Source of the DNA: Osedax fenrisi
Taxonomy: Eukaryota > Annelida > Polychaeta > Sabellida > Siboglinidae
NCBI GenBank assembly: GCA_964019155.1
Contig: OZ025240.1
Location: forward strand, 87,175,317-87,239,316
DNA length: 64,000 nt
Direction: 5' to 3'
The position numbers were made by a program, and so were the translations under genes. Shown one piece after another: positions 1 to 10,955 of this stretch (position 1 is the first letter of the stretch; each line of letters starts with the position of its first letter). A model generated the notes under the pieces. That model was not told the origin of the DNA, did no database searches, and saw nothing but the letters and a program-made list of their open reading frames with translations.

Positions 1-1
1 A

Positions 2-2218
2 AATTCAGGGTTTTGGCAAATTCCATTAGAAAAAAAATGCTGGGCATTGACAACATTCCTAACGCCATGGGGGAGGTATTATTATAAAAAATTACCGTTT
101 GGCTTAACCTCAGCTCCCGAAATATTTTGTAAAGAAATATCTAAAATCTTAAAAGACTGCAAGGGGCTAATCGTACACGTGGATGACGTATTAGTAATGG
201 GAATGGATGCATACGAACATGATAGAAATCTAAAAACAGTACTCAATAAAATAGTAGAATCAGGATTGACATTAAATAAAAATAAATGTGTATTCCGTAA
301 AGAAGAAGTAGATTTCTTAGGGTTTAAAATTACCAGTAAAGGAATTAAAGCTGGACAAAAAGTCCAAGGAATCATAGATATTCCAACACCAACTAGCGTA
401 AAAAGTGTCAGGAGTTTTCTTGGGATGATAAACCAATTTTCTCGATTTAACCCAAATATATCCGAATACAGTGCTCCATTAAGAGAATTGCTTAGGAAAG
501 ATTGTTCTTGGATTTGGGATACGAAGCAAGAAGAAAGTTTCAGAATATTGAAAGAAGAGTTACAGAATACGAAGACATTATCGTATTTCGATGTTAACAA
601 GAAAACAATATTGACAACAGACGCATCGGATCACGGTATAGGTGCGATACTAACACAAGAAGACGAAAACGGAAACCGAAAAATGATTGGAGCAGCCAGT
701 AGATCCCTAAGTGATACTGAGAAAAGATACGCAACTATAGAGAAGGAAGCGTTGGGCGTAGTATGGGCTCTTGAAAGATTTAACTATTATATAGTAGGTG
801 CACCCATATACGTAGAAACCGATCATAAACCTTTAATAACTCTATTAGGAAGCAAAGAAATAGAGAAGGTGCCTATAAGAATCCAAAGGTACAGAATACG
901 ATTGATGAGATATGCCGTAAACATGAAATATATACCCGGTAAAAACAATATCATTGCCGATACATTATCAAGATACCCTTCGAAAGATACAGGGTGCGAC
1001 CTATTAGAAATCGAAACCGAAGAGATGGCAAGTAGTGTTTTCGTACCTGGGGAATCATGTAAAATACAATCTATAATCAAAGCTCAGAATAATGATCCAG
1101 AGATAACATGGTTGAAGAAGAAGATTATTGAAGGATGGACAAAATCAGATTTGAAACATAATTTAGGTCGAAAATATTATAATAGCCAACAATATTTATC
1201 AACGATTCAAGGTTGCTTAACGTACCAGAATAGAGCTATTATACCTGTCAGTATGAGAAAAGAAATGTTAAGAAATATCCATATAGGACACTTAGGAATC
1301 ACGAAATGTCTAGAAAGGGCAAAAAAGAGTGTGTTTTGGTTTGGTATCTCAAACGATATCGACAAGGAAATAAGGGAATGTATAAACTGCAATATAAATG
1401 CAAGGACTCAACGAGAACCTGTAAAGATAGTACCAGTACCTTCCAAAGCTTGGGAAACAGTAGGCTCAGACTTATTTCAATTCAAGCAACAAAAATACAT
1501 TATAGTGGTGGATTATTATTCCCGATATATTGAAACGATGTTATTGAAAGACATGAGATCGATCACAATAATTTCGTCATTAAAATCAATATTTGCACGA
1601 CACGGTATTCCTGAGAACATGATCTCAGATAACGGAACTCAATACAGCAGCGAAGAATTCAAAGAATTTTCCAAAACATACAAGTTTAAACATTTAACAT
1701 CATCACCAAAATATCCAAAAGGCAACGGAGTAGCTGAAAGAGCTATACAAACGCTAAAGCAGATCATGGAGAAATCTGAAGACCCATATTTAGGTCTATT
1801 GTCATATCGAAATACACCATTATCTTTCGGTAGATCCCCAGCTGAGTTGTTAATGAATCGTAGATTAAATACGACATTACCAGATCTACTAAATCAAAAT
1901 ATGATGCTCGAAAAAGATCATGTTGAATTCAAAAAGAAGGTCATGGAGAAGAAACTCAAGGAAAAACAGTACAGCGACAACAAACTATCAAAAACTAAAA
2001 GAAGATTGGCACTGGATGAAGATGTCTATATTAAAGACATGGACAGAATGGGAACCGTAATACAATTCGATGATAACAATGAAAGAACGTACACAATAAA
2101 ATCAAATGACAACACAATCAGGCGTAATAGGATAGATCTAGTACCAGTTGAAAAAAACACAATTGTTACAAGATCAGGTAGGGAGGTTAGACCACCTCAA
2201 CGCTTGATTGAGCAATGA
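2..2218 (+). CDS. Ty3/gypsy retrotransposon pol polyprotein, 5'-truncated by window edge
   Basis: The frame is open from base 2 to the TGA at 2216-2218, with no internal stop, so this is the C-terminal part of a Gag-Pol or Pol polyprotein whose start lies outside the window. Domains in order: reverse transcriptase from the left edge, with LPFGLTSAPEIF near 92-127 and the catalytic VDD at 179-187; RNase H with TDASDHG near 616-636 and later ETDHKPL; a chromatin-integrase zinc finger with two His near 1279-1290 and two Cys near 1379-1390; and an integrase core with Asp near 1470 (VGSDLF), Asp near 1627 (SDNGTQY) and Glu near 1735 (VAERAIQTLK). The RT-RNaseH-integrase order is that of Ty3/gypsy elements. 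The protein copies element RNA and inserts the cDNA. No protease or gag is visible. The intact frame suggests a fairly young insertion. TTG at 47 is not a believable start, because the RT similarity (SGFWQIPL) continues upstream of it. Confidence 0.93.
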   Translation, partial: NSGFWQIPLEKKCWALTTFLTPWGRYYYKKLPFGLTSAPEIFCKEISKILKDCKGLIVHVDDVLVMGMDAYEHDRNLKTVLNKIVESGLTLNKNKCVFRKEEVDFLGFKITSKGIKAGQKVQGIIDIPTPTSVKSVRSFLGMINQFSRFNPNISEYSAPLRELLRKDCSWIWDTKQEESFRILKEELQNTKTLSYFDVNKKTILTTDASDHGIGAILTQEDENGNRKMIGAASRSLSDTEKRYATIEKEALGVVWALERFNYYIVGAPIYVETDHKPLITLLGSKEIEKVPIRIQRYRIRLMRYAVNMKYIPGKNNIIADTLSRYPSKDTGCDLLEIETEEMASSVFVPGESCKIQSIIKAQNNDPEITWLKKKIIEGWTKSDLKHNLGRKYYNSQQYLSTIQGCLTYQNRAIIPVSMRKEMLRNIHIGHLGITKCLERAKKSVFWFGISNDIDKEIRECINCNINARTQREPVKIVPVPSKAWETVGSDLFQFKQQKYIIVVDYYSRYIETMLLKDMRSITIISSLKSIFARHGIPENMISDNGTQYSSEEFKEFSKTYKFKHLTSSPKYPKGNGVAERAIQTLKQIMEKSEDPYLGLLSYRNTPLSFGRSPAELLMNRRLNTTLPDLLNQNMMLEKDHVEFKKKVMEKKLKEKQYSDNKLSKTKRRLALDEDVYIKDMDRMGTVIQFDDNNERTYTIKSNDNTIRRNRIDLVPVEKNTIVTRSGREVRPPQRLIEQ

Positions 2219-2590
2219 GGAGCCATATGCCTCATGGGATTTAAGGTGTAGAAATTTTAGATTAAAAATTTGGTATAAGGGTGTAATATAATATGTAACA
2301 AAATATATAATTAGACACGCCCACATTATTAGTGATAAACACTTCACTTGTGATTATTTAAGGTGTATAAATTTTAGATTAAAAATTTGGTATAAGGGTG
2401 TAATATAATATATATAATTAGACACGCCCACATTATTAGTGATAAACACTTCACTTGTATCTTAGCAGTCAAACCAATAGCACTTACGTTAATCTATAAT
2501 AGATAATACTATATACCCCAAACCACGAAGAATCATCTGCAGAGTACTCTGGCAGATATCTTGAAGCTACCCAAAGGTAATACATCCTAC
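2219..2590 (+). repeat. Putative 3' LTR / 3' non-coding part of the gypsy element, with internal duplication
   Basis: This non-coding sequence directly follows the pol stop. It contains an almost exact tandem duplication: 2241-2351 and 2358-2458 share the order TTAAGGTGTA, TTGGTATAAGGGTGTAATA, ATTAGACACGCCCAC and TTCACTTGT. The second copy lacks about ten bases (GTAACAAAAT region). The position fits a 3' LTR, but the matching 5' LTR is outside the window and the boundaries are guesses. Confidence 0.5.
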
Positions 2591-3462
2591 ATATAATAGT
2601 ATACCCAATACATATATTATATATATATTATACATTATATATTTAGGATAAGATTATCATAATCTTAATATATAAGTTATAACTCTATAGACGAACCAAT
2701 TGATATATAATAACATATTACACTAAGGACATGTATATCCTTATTATATCTATGAATATGGTTCTTAGGATATATTTACGAAAAATTCCAAATGATTATG
2801 AAATCAAAAGGTACTGACAAATTAGGTCAAGACATTTGATTGGTTGTAGATATTATTATCTTTGAAAACTGTATATTTATTATTTACTTTGTTATAATTT
2901 AATGTTTCAATTTATCTTAAAACTAATATATTCAACTTTAATAATTATTATTTTAAAATTATACACGCAAATTTGGATTATTGAGAATGAAATTCTGCGA
3001 AATAACGTTGGTATTACAATATATTGCATACAAAATATTATTAAATTAAAATATTATTAAATTTAAATTAATTATATAATTAATTTTATCAAATATTTGA
3101 ATCATATAATAATAATAATAATCATTTATACTATGAATGACTGTACATTTAGCTTATTTTATATTCATAAAATTCTAATATATTATATCCAATTCAAACC
3201 ATAAAACCAAAATAATATTTCAGTGAATATAATCTATATAATAATTATAATAATTATCATATAACATTATAATTTGTTCATACATTTTTGTTCATAACTT
3301 TTTATTAAATATTAATTTAATAACCTAAATGTGATTGCATTATAGAATTTAATAATATTTCCAATGATACCAATTTTATTACATTAAGGGGTGTACAGTA
3401 GGAGTGATGGTACATTTTTTCAATAAGTTAGTATAGGTATATAATTTAAATTATATGTTTAA
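2591..3462. other. A+T-rich non-coding stretch
   Basis: I see only A+T-rich low-complexity sequence with short runs of AT and ATA. There is no convincing reading frame, inverted repeat or RNA gene. It may include the edge of the gypsy LTR and old decayed repeats. Confidence 0.6.
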
Positions 3463-4667
3463 AATAAATTTAAAAAAAAATTATTTTCGAGCAATATTCA
3501 GATAGATATAGATAATATAGATTTAGCTTGTGTAGATTTAGATAGTAATATTGTAAATAATTTAGATAGTAGTTTTGTAATTGATTTAGATAATAATGTA
3601 AATACTATAGATAATAGTATAGGTAATAATGGTAGTAATACTCTAACGGACCATGGAGATACTATACAAATTAGTAGTTGTTTTTCAAGTAATGAAGAAG
3701 TGCCATCAAAAAAAATATGTGAATAACAACAATATTAAATAATAATACGCACTGAACGACGAACATTATTATACCGATTTAAATTATGTTTAAGTCATAT
3801 ATTATGTAATAATTTAAATCATGTTATAATTTAATTAACTGTATAATAACTTAGCATAAAGTTTATGCCATAAATGAAGTTATAATTTAATTAACTGTAT
3901 AATGATAAACTAATATGAAGAATACAAATATAATATATATTATAAGGTATATATAAAATATCTGTTATTAAATTATAGGGAAATCATGTTATAATGTATT
4001 TATATTAGGATCATGTTTTTTATTATGCTAGCTATCCATGAAACAGACACAGTAAACGAAGAAACTGGCACAGATATTGAACCTTATTGTTAGTATAATA
4101 ATAAAGTATATTAAATTCTAAATTATACTTCTAGTCTATACTATTTAAAATATTATATTATAATATAGCATCAACTCTTGATATGGAATATCTATTAGAC
4201 TGTGGACTTAATATAGAATCGTCATTTAACAACTCTCCAGAACCAGACGAAAGTGCTCGGATAGGTAGGAAAATTTGACTTATTAGTATAGACTGATTGA
4301 TTTATAAATCTCATCATTTTTGAAACCTCCAAACCAGATGTGTTTAGAACCCCAGATAATGTGCCGAGAGCTAGGAGGAAGAGGAAAGAGATGTAGATTA
4401 AATGTGCATTTTCAAAGGTTACTTCAGCCATAATAACATGCATTGAAAAATCAATATTACAGAAGAAAGAAGAATGCGAGATAGAACAACAAATGAAAAC
4501 ATGGACGAAGGAAATAATCTGTAGAAGTAGTGATAAAGCTAGCGATAAAACTAAAATATTAGAATTTATGGAAAAATGTTGGAAACTAATATATGATTTA
4601 AAAAAAGATAATATAGCTAACTTAGATGACTTATATCAGTTTGTTTTGTATATATTATTATATTTTT
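3463..4667 (+). pseudogene. Decayed coding fragments of an unrecognised gene
   Basis: Three plus-strand pieces look like former exons. (1) 3463-3726 is open for 87 codons and ends in TAA; it is low-complexity and rich in Asn, Asp and Ile, ending SSNEEVPSKKICE. (2) About 4166-4254 is open after a TATAG acceptor-like site, reads STLDMEYLLDCGLNIE and ends next to a GTAGGA donor-like site. (3) About 4323-4667 reads PDVFRTPDNVPRARRKRKEM, meets an in-frame TAG at 4395-4397, then continues in the same frame for about 90 codons of Lys/Glu-rich helical sequence to TAG. The internal stop and separation argue for a dead gene. I do not recognise the family. The pieces could be the upstream part of the recombinase-like gene that follows, or an unrelated element. 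Confidence 0.4.
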
Positions 4668-5361
4668 AGATTAGTTGTTGTGTATATATTATTATATTTT
4701 TAGATTAGTTTGTTATATATATTTTATCGTATTTTTATATTAGTTTGTTTTGTATATATTAGAATATTTTTAGATACAAACATTAAAACTTTAAATTATT
4801 TCTTATTTGAATATATATAAGATTAAGCTATTCATTTAATTATATGTATATACTTCTTGCGTTATACATGTATAGATTTAATTTTTATAATTGATATTAT
4901 TCAATGAGATGGGATAGGGGCATTTTGGATTCTAATAATTATCTATATATATATATTAATTATATATATTTCATAATATATATATATATTATAAGATCAA
5001 CAATTTGTTTTAATACATCCTTCATCCCTAAACTGTTTGTAAAATTGGGATAATGAGGGAAATACGATGTGTTGATTTTGATATACATAATGGTGATAAA
5101 CATGAAAAACTGTAAATTAAGTGAATTTTAGTAAATAATATATTTTTGCAATGAGGAAATATTTTAAATATAAAAGATAATTCTTAATTACAAGTTATAC
5201 ATAGTTGTATAGGTATACTCGTTGATCATTTTTGATTTTCCCCAACTAATATTTACTAACTTTAGTGTCTCAGTACATAGGTTCTAATACACATGTTCTC
5301 GATTTTACTCTACATATAGAAATTATTATATATATTTAATATATATTTATATAATTATTAG

Positions 5362-5849
5362 GTGAAATGTCACATTTATATGGAGATATGTGCATACAGA
5401 GAATATGTGAAGCTGCGGGAATTAATAAAATAAATGCGACGGAAAATGGCACAGAGTTGCCACAATTTTGCTTCCTCTGATCAAATAACCAAACGATCTG
5501 CGACAAAGTAATTATATACATTTTATGAACAAGATAAATATGTTATCATAAATCTAATTACAAAATGTATACATTTCGTTCTATGTAGATATATCTTTAA
5601 TTCTCTTTATTTTACAGTATGATGAATCACCTTGGACACTCAGAAGAAATTGATAGAAATAATTACCAAAGGGCGCCTAGCAAAACCTACATGACAGATG
5701 TGTTAACGATTTTAAAACAAGGTGATTACATTTAAATTATATTTTTTAATTATTGAATTTTAATTTAAATACATGCATTTACATTTTTAGGGGAATCAAA
5801 AAAAGATAAAAAACAGACTGAACTGAATACAACTAAGACAATACGTTAA
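5362..5849 (+). pseudogene. Remnant of a tyrosine-recombinase-like protein, C-terminal part
   Basis: Three pieces resemble, in order, the C-terminus of a protein family common in invertebrate genomes that carries the tyrosine-recombinase box with an LGH motif and a downstream Tyr. Piece 1 (5362-5508) reads RICEAAGI; after a frame change it continues HRVATILLPLIK, then an in-frame stop, then PNDLRQ. Piece 2 (5618-5721, after a CTTTATTTTACAG acceptor) reads MMNHLGHSEEIDRNNYQRAP, which matches the LGH-x(n)-Y signature of the catalytic C-terminus. Piece 3 (5791-5849, after TTTTTAG) reads ESKKDKKQTELNTTKTIR and ends in TAA. The splice 5721/5791 keeps phase (G+GG). The frameshift and stop in piece 1 indicate decay. 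Family assignment comes from motif recognition, not a search. Confidence 0.45.
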
Positions 5850-7172
5850 TACATAAATATTAACTAATTTATTATTTTACAAAATATTATTTTGTAATTT
5901 ATCAATATAATTATAATATTAAATGATACAAATTTAATATATTTATTCAGAAAATATATCGATTAAATGGGGAGAGCATGACTTTGAATCATGAGTGTAC
6001 TATCAGAGTCACACAAATTAAACTTAATGTCTGGTTAATATTATAATTTATTATGTAATTCCTACCGATTAAAATTAATAATTTACTATATTATAGGAAA
6101 AAAATAAATAAAAATAATACTCAAAAAATTTACACCAGAGTGCCTACAAAATCTAAATTATATGGAGCAATTTATAAAATCTAGATATAAATTTAGAAAT
6201 GAAATACCAATTTAATACCAATTTAAATGCAATTTCAAAATAAAATATTGACTTATATTCTTAATTTATTATATATATTTATATTTTATATATTATCTTA
6301 ATATAAGTTATTTTCAAATGATATGGTAAATGTGTTATATAATCCAAAATTCTTACAATAAAGTAATTTCAAACTTGATATTTATAATATTTTCGAAAAT
6401 TAATTTGGGGAAAATAACGTATAGGTATACAATAATAGAATCTTTTTTATATTTTTTATTAAATTAAAAGTGTATATTTCTAAATGATATTATTAAATTT
6501 TTTACAAATTATTCGGATGTATAACAAATAATAAATTATATATAATTTTAAAAAAATATTAAAATATACATATTTATTGCAAAAATGACATTAATGTGAA
6601 AGGGGCTTGTATTGGCGAAAATATATCTAAAGTGTATTTATATATAACTCTTTTTTTCTGGTATTAATTGATAATATATTGATTTTATAAATTAATGTTG
6701 TTCTATATATGGGTAATAAACTATAAAAGAAGTTATGTGTACATACCATATCATTATCATATGGTAAATAGAACTTGCATTTAGAGGCACCGTTAGAGTG
6801 GCCTTTAAAATCACCGGGGCCTCTAAAATACACTTTTCCAGCTTAATTGGGCGTCGATCGGCAAAATCGGACATGTATATATATATATTTATATATATTT
6901 GTATAATATAGTTTATTCTATAGTCTCCTGTGTGTGTATTTTTTTATAAAGTATATCTTTCTATCTCTATACATGATACAACTACAATAATACAGTGTAT
7001 TTTAACTATATATATATATATGTGTATTCATGTATGTATATGTGTGTGTATGTGTGTGTGTGTGTGTATTTGTTTATAAAGTATATATATATATATATAT
7101 ATATATTATCTAAATATAGCATATTAAAAATGGTAGAAATCATCGGTCAGCCTAATTAATGATAAGCTATCT
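5850..7172. other. A+T-rich non-coding stretch with AT and TG microsatellites
   Basis: No convincing coding sequence is visible. Short AT runs occur near 6874-6900 and 7080-7106, with a TATG/TG-rich tract at about 7020-7070. The patch at 6760-6860 has balanced composition but no supported function. Confidence 0.6.
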
Positions 7173-7998
7173 ACACTGTTAAAAAAAACCCTTTAGTTTT
7201 CGTGAAATAAACCCTTTAATCGATGACCGTTTAATGAAAGGGTTTGGTAACCTTTAGTTAAGCTTTTTTTCAAACTAAAGGGTTTAGGTCGACTATTTAC
7301 TAAAAGGTTTTTTAAAAGGTATTTGAGTAACATTCTATGCCACACAAAGCAACATTTTGTAAACAATGTGGTATAAATGTTACACGTTAGAGTAACATAT
7401 GAACCACAAAGCAACATTCAACCCACAGTAGTGGTTAATATGTTACTTAAATGTTGCTTTGTGGTTTAAATGTTACATCAGAGTAACATTTATACCACAA
7501 AGTAACTTACGAGTAACTTCAGCGCAACAAATGTAGTACGAATGTTACTCGAGGGTTACTTTGTGGTACAAATATTACTAGTAACCAATGTGGTTTAGAA
7601 GTTGCTCTAATGTAACTAGTAACATTAGAGTAACATGCATACCACATTTGTTGAGCTGAAGTTACTCGTAAGTTACTTTGTGATATAAATATTACTAGTA
7701 ACTTATGTTGTTCATAAGTTACTCTAATGTTACTTGTAAGTTACTGTGTGGTATGAATGTTACTATTTTTGTTTGCTGGGACTGTAGTAGTAAACATATA
7801 TCAATAATATTTGTATTAACATCGAAGACTGTAGTAGACAGTAACCCTAATAAGTATAAATTCCGGATTCGAGTTACAACAGAAGGATAGAGATAAGTCC
7901 TTGATATAAATGTCCTGTCCTTTAGATATATGTCTTATCCTTGAGATATATATCGCGTTCTTGAGATATATGTCCTGTCTTTTGCAGTAGTGTTAAGT
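7173..7998. mobile_element. Foldback-type repeat element with internal inverted-repeat array
   Basis: The possible outer ends ACACTGTTAAAA (7173) and the reverse of AACACTACTGCAAAA (about 7986-7998) are imperfect inverted repeats. Just inside, AAACCCTTTAGTTT near 7187 pairs with AAACTAAAGGGTTTA near 7273-7287. From about 7316 to 7768 there is an array of degenerate units of the type GTAACAT-n-ACCACAAAG, present in both orientations many times (for example TTACTTTGTGGT and ACCACAAAGTAAC), so the array can fold on itself repeatedly. No transposase is seen. The boundaries and superfamily are uncertain because no clean target duplication was found. Confidence 0.45.
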
Positions 7999-9353
7999 TA
8001 AGTTAAGAGCCTGGGAAACCTTCGCATTTTTTGTTGTTGTTAAAAATGTTATATTAATATTTTGAAATATACAGATTTATCTTTAAAATGGTATATAAAG
8101 TTTAAAATAAAAATATTTAAAATCGAGTTTTTAAACATTGTCCTGTAAACAATATTTTATAAAAGTAGAGTAATATTTTTATTCAAATATTCAGTTATGA
8201 TACGTTTTATTTTCATTATTTATAATATTAATATTTATCTATAGAGCTATATCTAGTTATCATGCAGGGAGTTGCGAATTACAATAAAATTATATATAAT
8301 ATTGATACAAACTTTAGAAGGATATATCTCAGAACTTTTTTTTCAGATTTTGTTTACAAACTACTACTACTTTTGTCCAATAGCTTCAATAATTATAAAA
8401 ATGTCTGGGTATATATATATATGATATTACTGATAATAAGCTATCCTATTAAAATGTCATAATTTTATTTTTAAATATACTAATTATAAATATTATAAAA
8501 AAACTTGATGAAAAAAAACAAAAATAAATACAAAAATAAAATATTGATGGTAACCGATAACTTGTAGAAGGTTATATATATAGATATAGGATAGGTTTTA
8601 TAGATATGATATTTAGCTAAACATAGATAAGAAAAAAAATTAGGTGATTATATGCCTTTGTGTAAGAGTAGTTGTATTTTTAGTGACCCTCATTTTCCCT
8701 ATCTTTTACATGTAAACTCGGCAAGGTTAACCCGGCCTATAACACACATATAATAATAGTTATGAAGAATTAACACTTTTTTCTGTTAATTTACAATTAT
8801 ATGTATATAATTTGTTCTCTTATACGGCTATAAAGTAATGTATAATATTTCATTTTGTTAATATATTTATTTCTAAAAATGCATGTCAATTACTATCATT
8901 GTTATATTATTTTCTATATGAAATAAATTATTTATACACAGAAATATTAAAATATATTATTAAAAATATACTATATTCCTAATATATTAGGATATACATA
9001 TTTATAATTAATAAGGAGAGTTCGATATTTATGCTAATGCGAATTAAATAGTCTAATGCATATATATATATATTTGTTTTTAATGTATTTAATATGTGTA
9101 AGTAATGCCTACTATGTATGTAGGTATTATATGTATAAGGTCATTATAATTTCAATCCTATAATTGGAGTAGGTATGCATTGTACAGCATTGCAATCTCG
9201 GTAGAGAGTTAACTCTCTATAAATTTATAACAAGTGAATCATTAGCCATCAGCAACATATTATATATATATATATATATATATATACACTACACTATAGT
9301 GTATTTTATGTGACTATGGTAACAGAATGATTCTAGAGATATCATTATGAATA
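7999..9353. other. A+T-rich non-coding stretch
   Basis: I see nothing supportable beyond AT microsatellites, for example at 9059-9072 and 9260-9286. The 66-codon open frame at 8262-8462 has no recognisable motif and a composition like its surroundings. Confidence 0.55.
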
Positions 9354-9470
9354 TAAATAAATGATCGGCTCTCGTTACAATCATGGAGGCCTTAACAAGA
9401 AAGCGGCTTCGAAGGGATATTAGAGCCACATGGTTAAGTGAAAATTTCATCTAAGTTCCTAGATGGACAA
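9354..9470 (+). repeat. SINE body fragment, headless copy
   Basis: The segment AAATGATCGGCTCTCGTTAC, CCTTAACAAGAAAGCGGCTTC and ATTAGAGCCACATGG matches, in the same order, the body of the tRNA-headed repeats at 54443-54650 (plus) and 40575-40812 (minus). It also shares the downstream AAGTTCCT motif with the minus-strand copy. The tRNA-like head is absent here. Confidence 0.55.
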
Positions 9471-10764
9471 ACTTTATTTCAATAAGGTTATAAAATAAAA
9501 TAAATGATAAGCTAATAGTTACAATTTTTAAAATAATAAACTATAATAATCAAATAAATTAAGACAACAAAATATATAAGATAAATTTCACTATTATAAG
9601 GAATATAAATAATATAATTTTATTTTTTCTTAATATCATTATTATCACTATTGCACTTAGCTATTAAAACAATTATTTATTTTATTTTAATTAAAAGAGT
9701 GAATTACGCGATTATTTATTTTCAATAATTTGTAAATACTATATAATATTCCTTAAATTATTTTAATCGGTATTTACTAATATGGATTATTAAAATACAT
9801 ATTAATGTATCTTTTATGAATTTTCTGTATATATTATGAACACATATGAATATCATTGGACAATACGAAGTAAACTTACACAATTTATTGGTAAATACAA
9901 TCTTCCCTATATGGTATTCCCCATTATATATGAATACTAGTTATTATTTAATTAGATATGCATATAACAATAACAACAATATACTTTATATACTCAGTAA
10001 TTCTATTTTATATTTATGTTAGATACAACTACATCAAATTAGCGCCACAATTATATTTATTGATTTTAATTTATAAAATATTTCAATATATATTATATCA
10101 ATAACTAAAATCAAGATATATATATAATATTATATTTTATTATAAAAACTACAATAAATATATATTGAAGGACAAATTATCAATAATTCTCAGTAAACAA
10201 TAATATAAACAATAATATATGTATGTATATATTAATATATATATATATATATAACTTTATACATCTATATACATGTCTACCTATATGTATCATTAGCAGA
10301 AATCATTCAAATTCGAATTATAACACAATACTACAAAAATACACATTCATATTAATTGTACATATTTGAATATTAGATTTTCATATATTTATAAACAGTC
10401 TGAGTTTAACAATATTATATAAGTTATGTTGAAGTAGGTAGAAAAATAAATACAATATAAATAAATGGAAAATAGCTTATGTATATATGATATGTAATAA
10501 ATATAAGCCAAAATAATAAATATGAATATATTTAAAATATATTATATAAAAATAAATGAAAAAATTAATTCTGCAAATATAATATATAAAAATAAATAAA
10601 GAATTATGGATTAAGTCTGGAATTGGAATTGCCAAATTTGGGCAAATATGATTGTATATACTATTTATGGACACATTAAATATAAATCGCAATTATTAAT
10701 TATGATTATAAACTTTGAATCAAATTTTGTATATATATATATATACATATATGTAGAGATTTAA
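9471..10764. other. 3' flank of the G-alpha gene, A+T-rich
   Basis: This lies downstream of the minus-strand stop codon at 10765-10767 and should include its 3' untranslated region. No single poly(A) signal stands out in such A+T-rich sequence. No other gene or repeat is visible. Confidence 0.5.
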
Positions 10765-10955
10765 TTAAAATAGTCCGCAATCTTTGAGATTATTTTTAAT
10801 AATGACATCAGTAACAGCATCGAACACAAACTGAACATTAGTGGTGTCAGTGGCGCAGGTGAAGTGAGAGTAGATCTCCTTGGTATCTTTTCGTTTGTTG
10901 AGATTCTCAAACTGTAGCTGTACGTAGGACGCCGCCTCATCGTATAGATTTGCCC
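10765..10955 (-). CDS. GNAI: G-alpha-i exon 8 (TCAT motif, receptor-binding C-terminus)
   Basis: 191 nt including the TAA stop. It encodes ANLYDEAASYVQLQFENLNK, TCATDTTNVQFVFDAVTDV and IIKNNLKDCGLF. The last helix is the receptor-contact region. Acceptor TTTCATTCAG. Confidence 0.96.

Noticed and set aside
82..600. Minus-strand 172-codon frame
   Set aside because: It is antisense to the reverse transcriptase and RNase H region, with no motif of its own.
7316..7768. CRISPR-like array
   Set aside because: Units are degenerate, occur in both orientations and lack regular spacers; the genome is eukaryotic.
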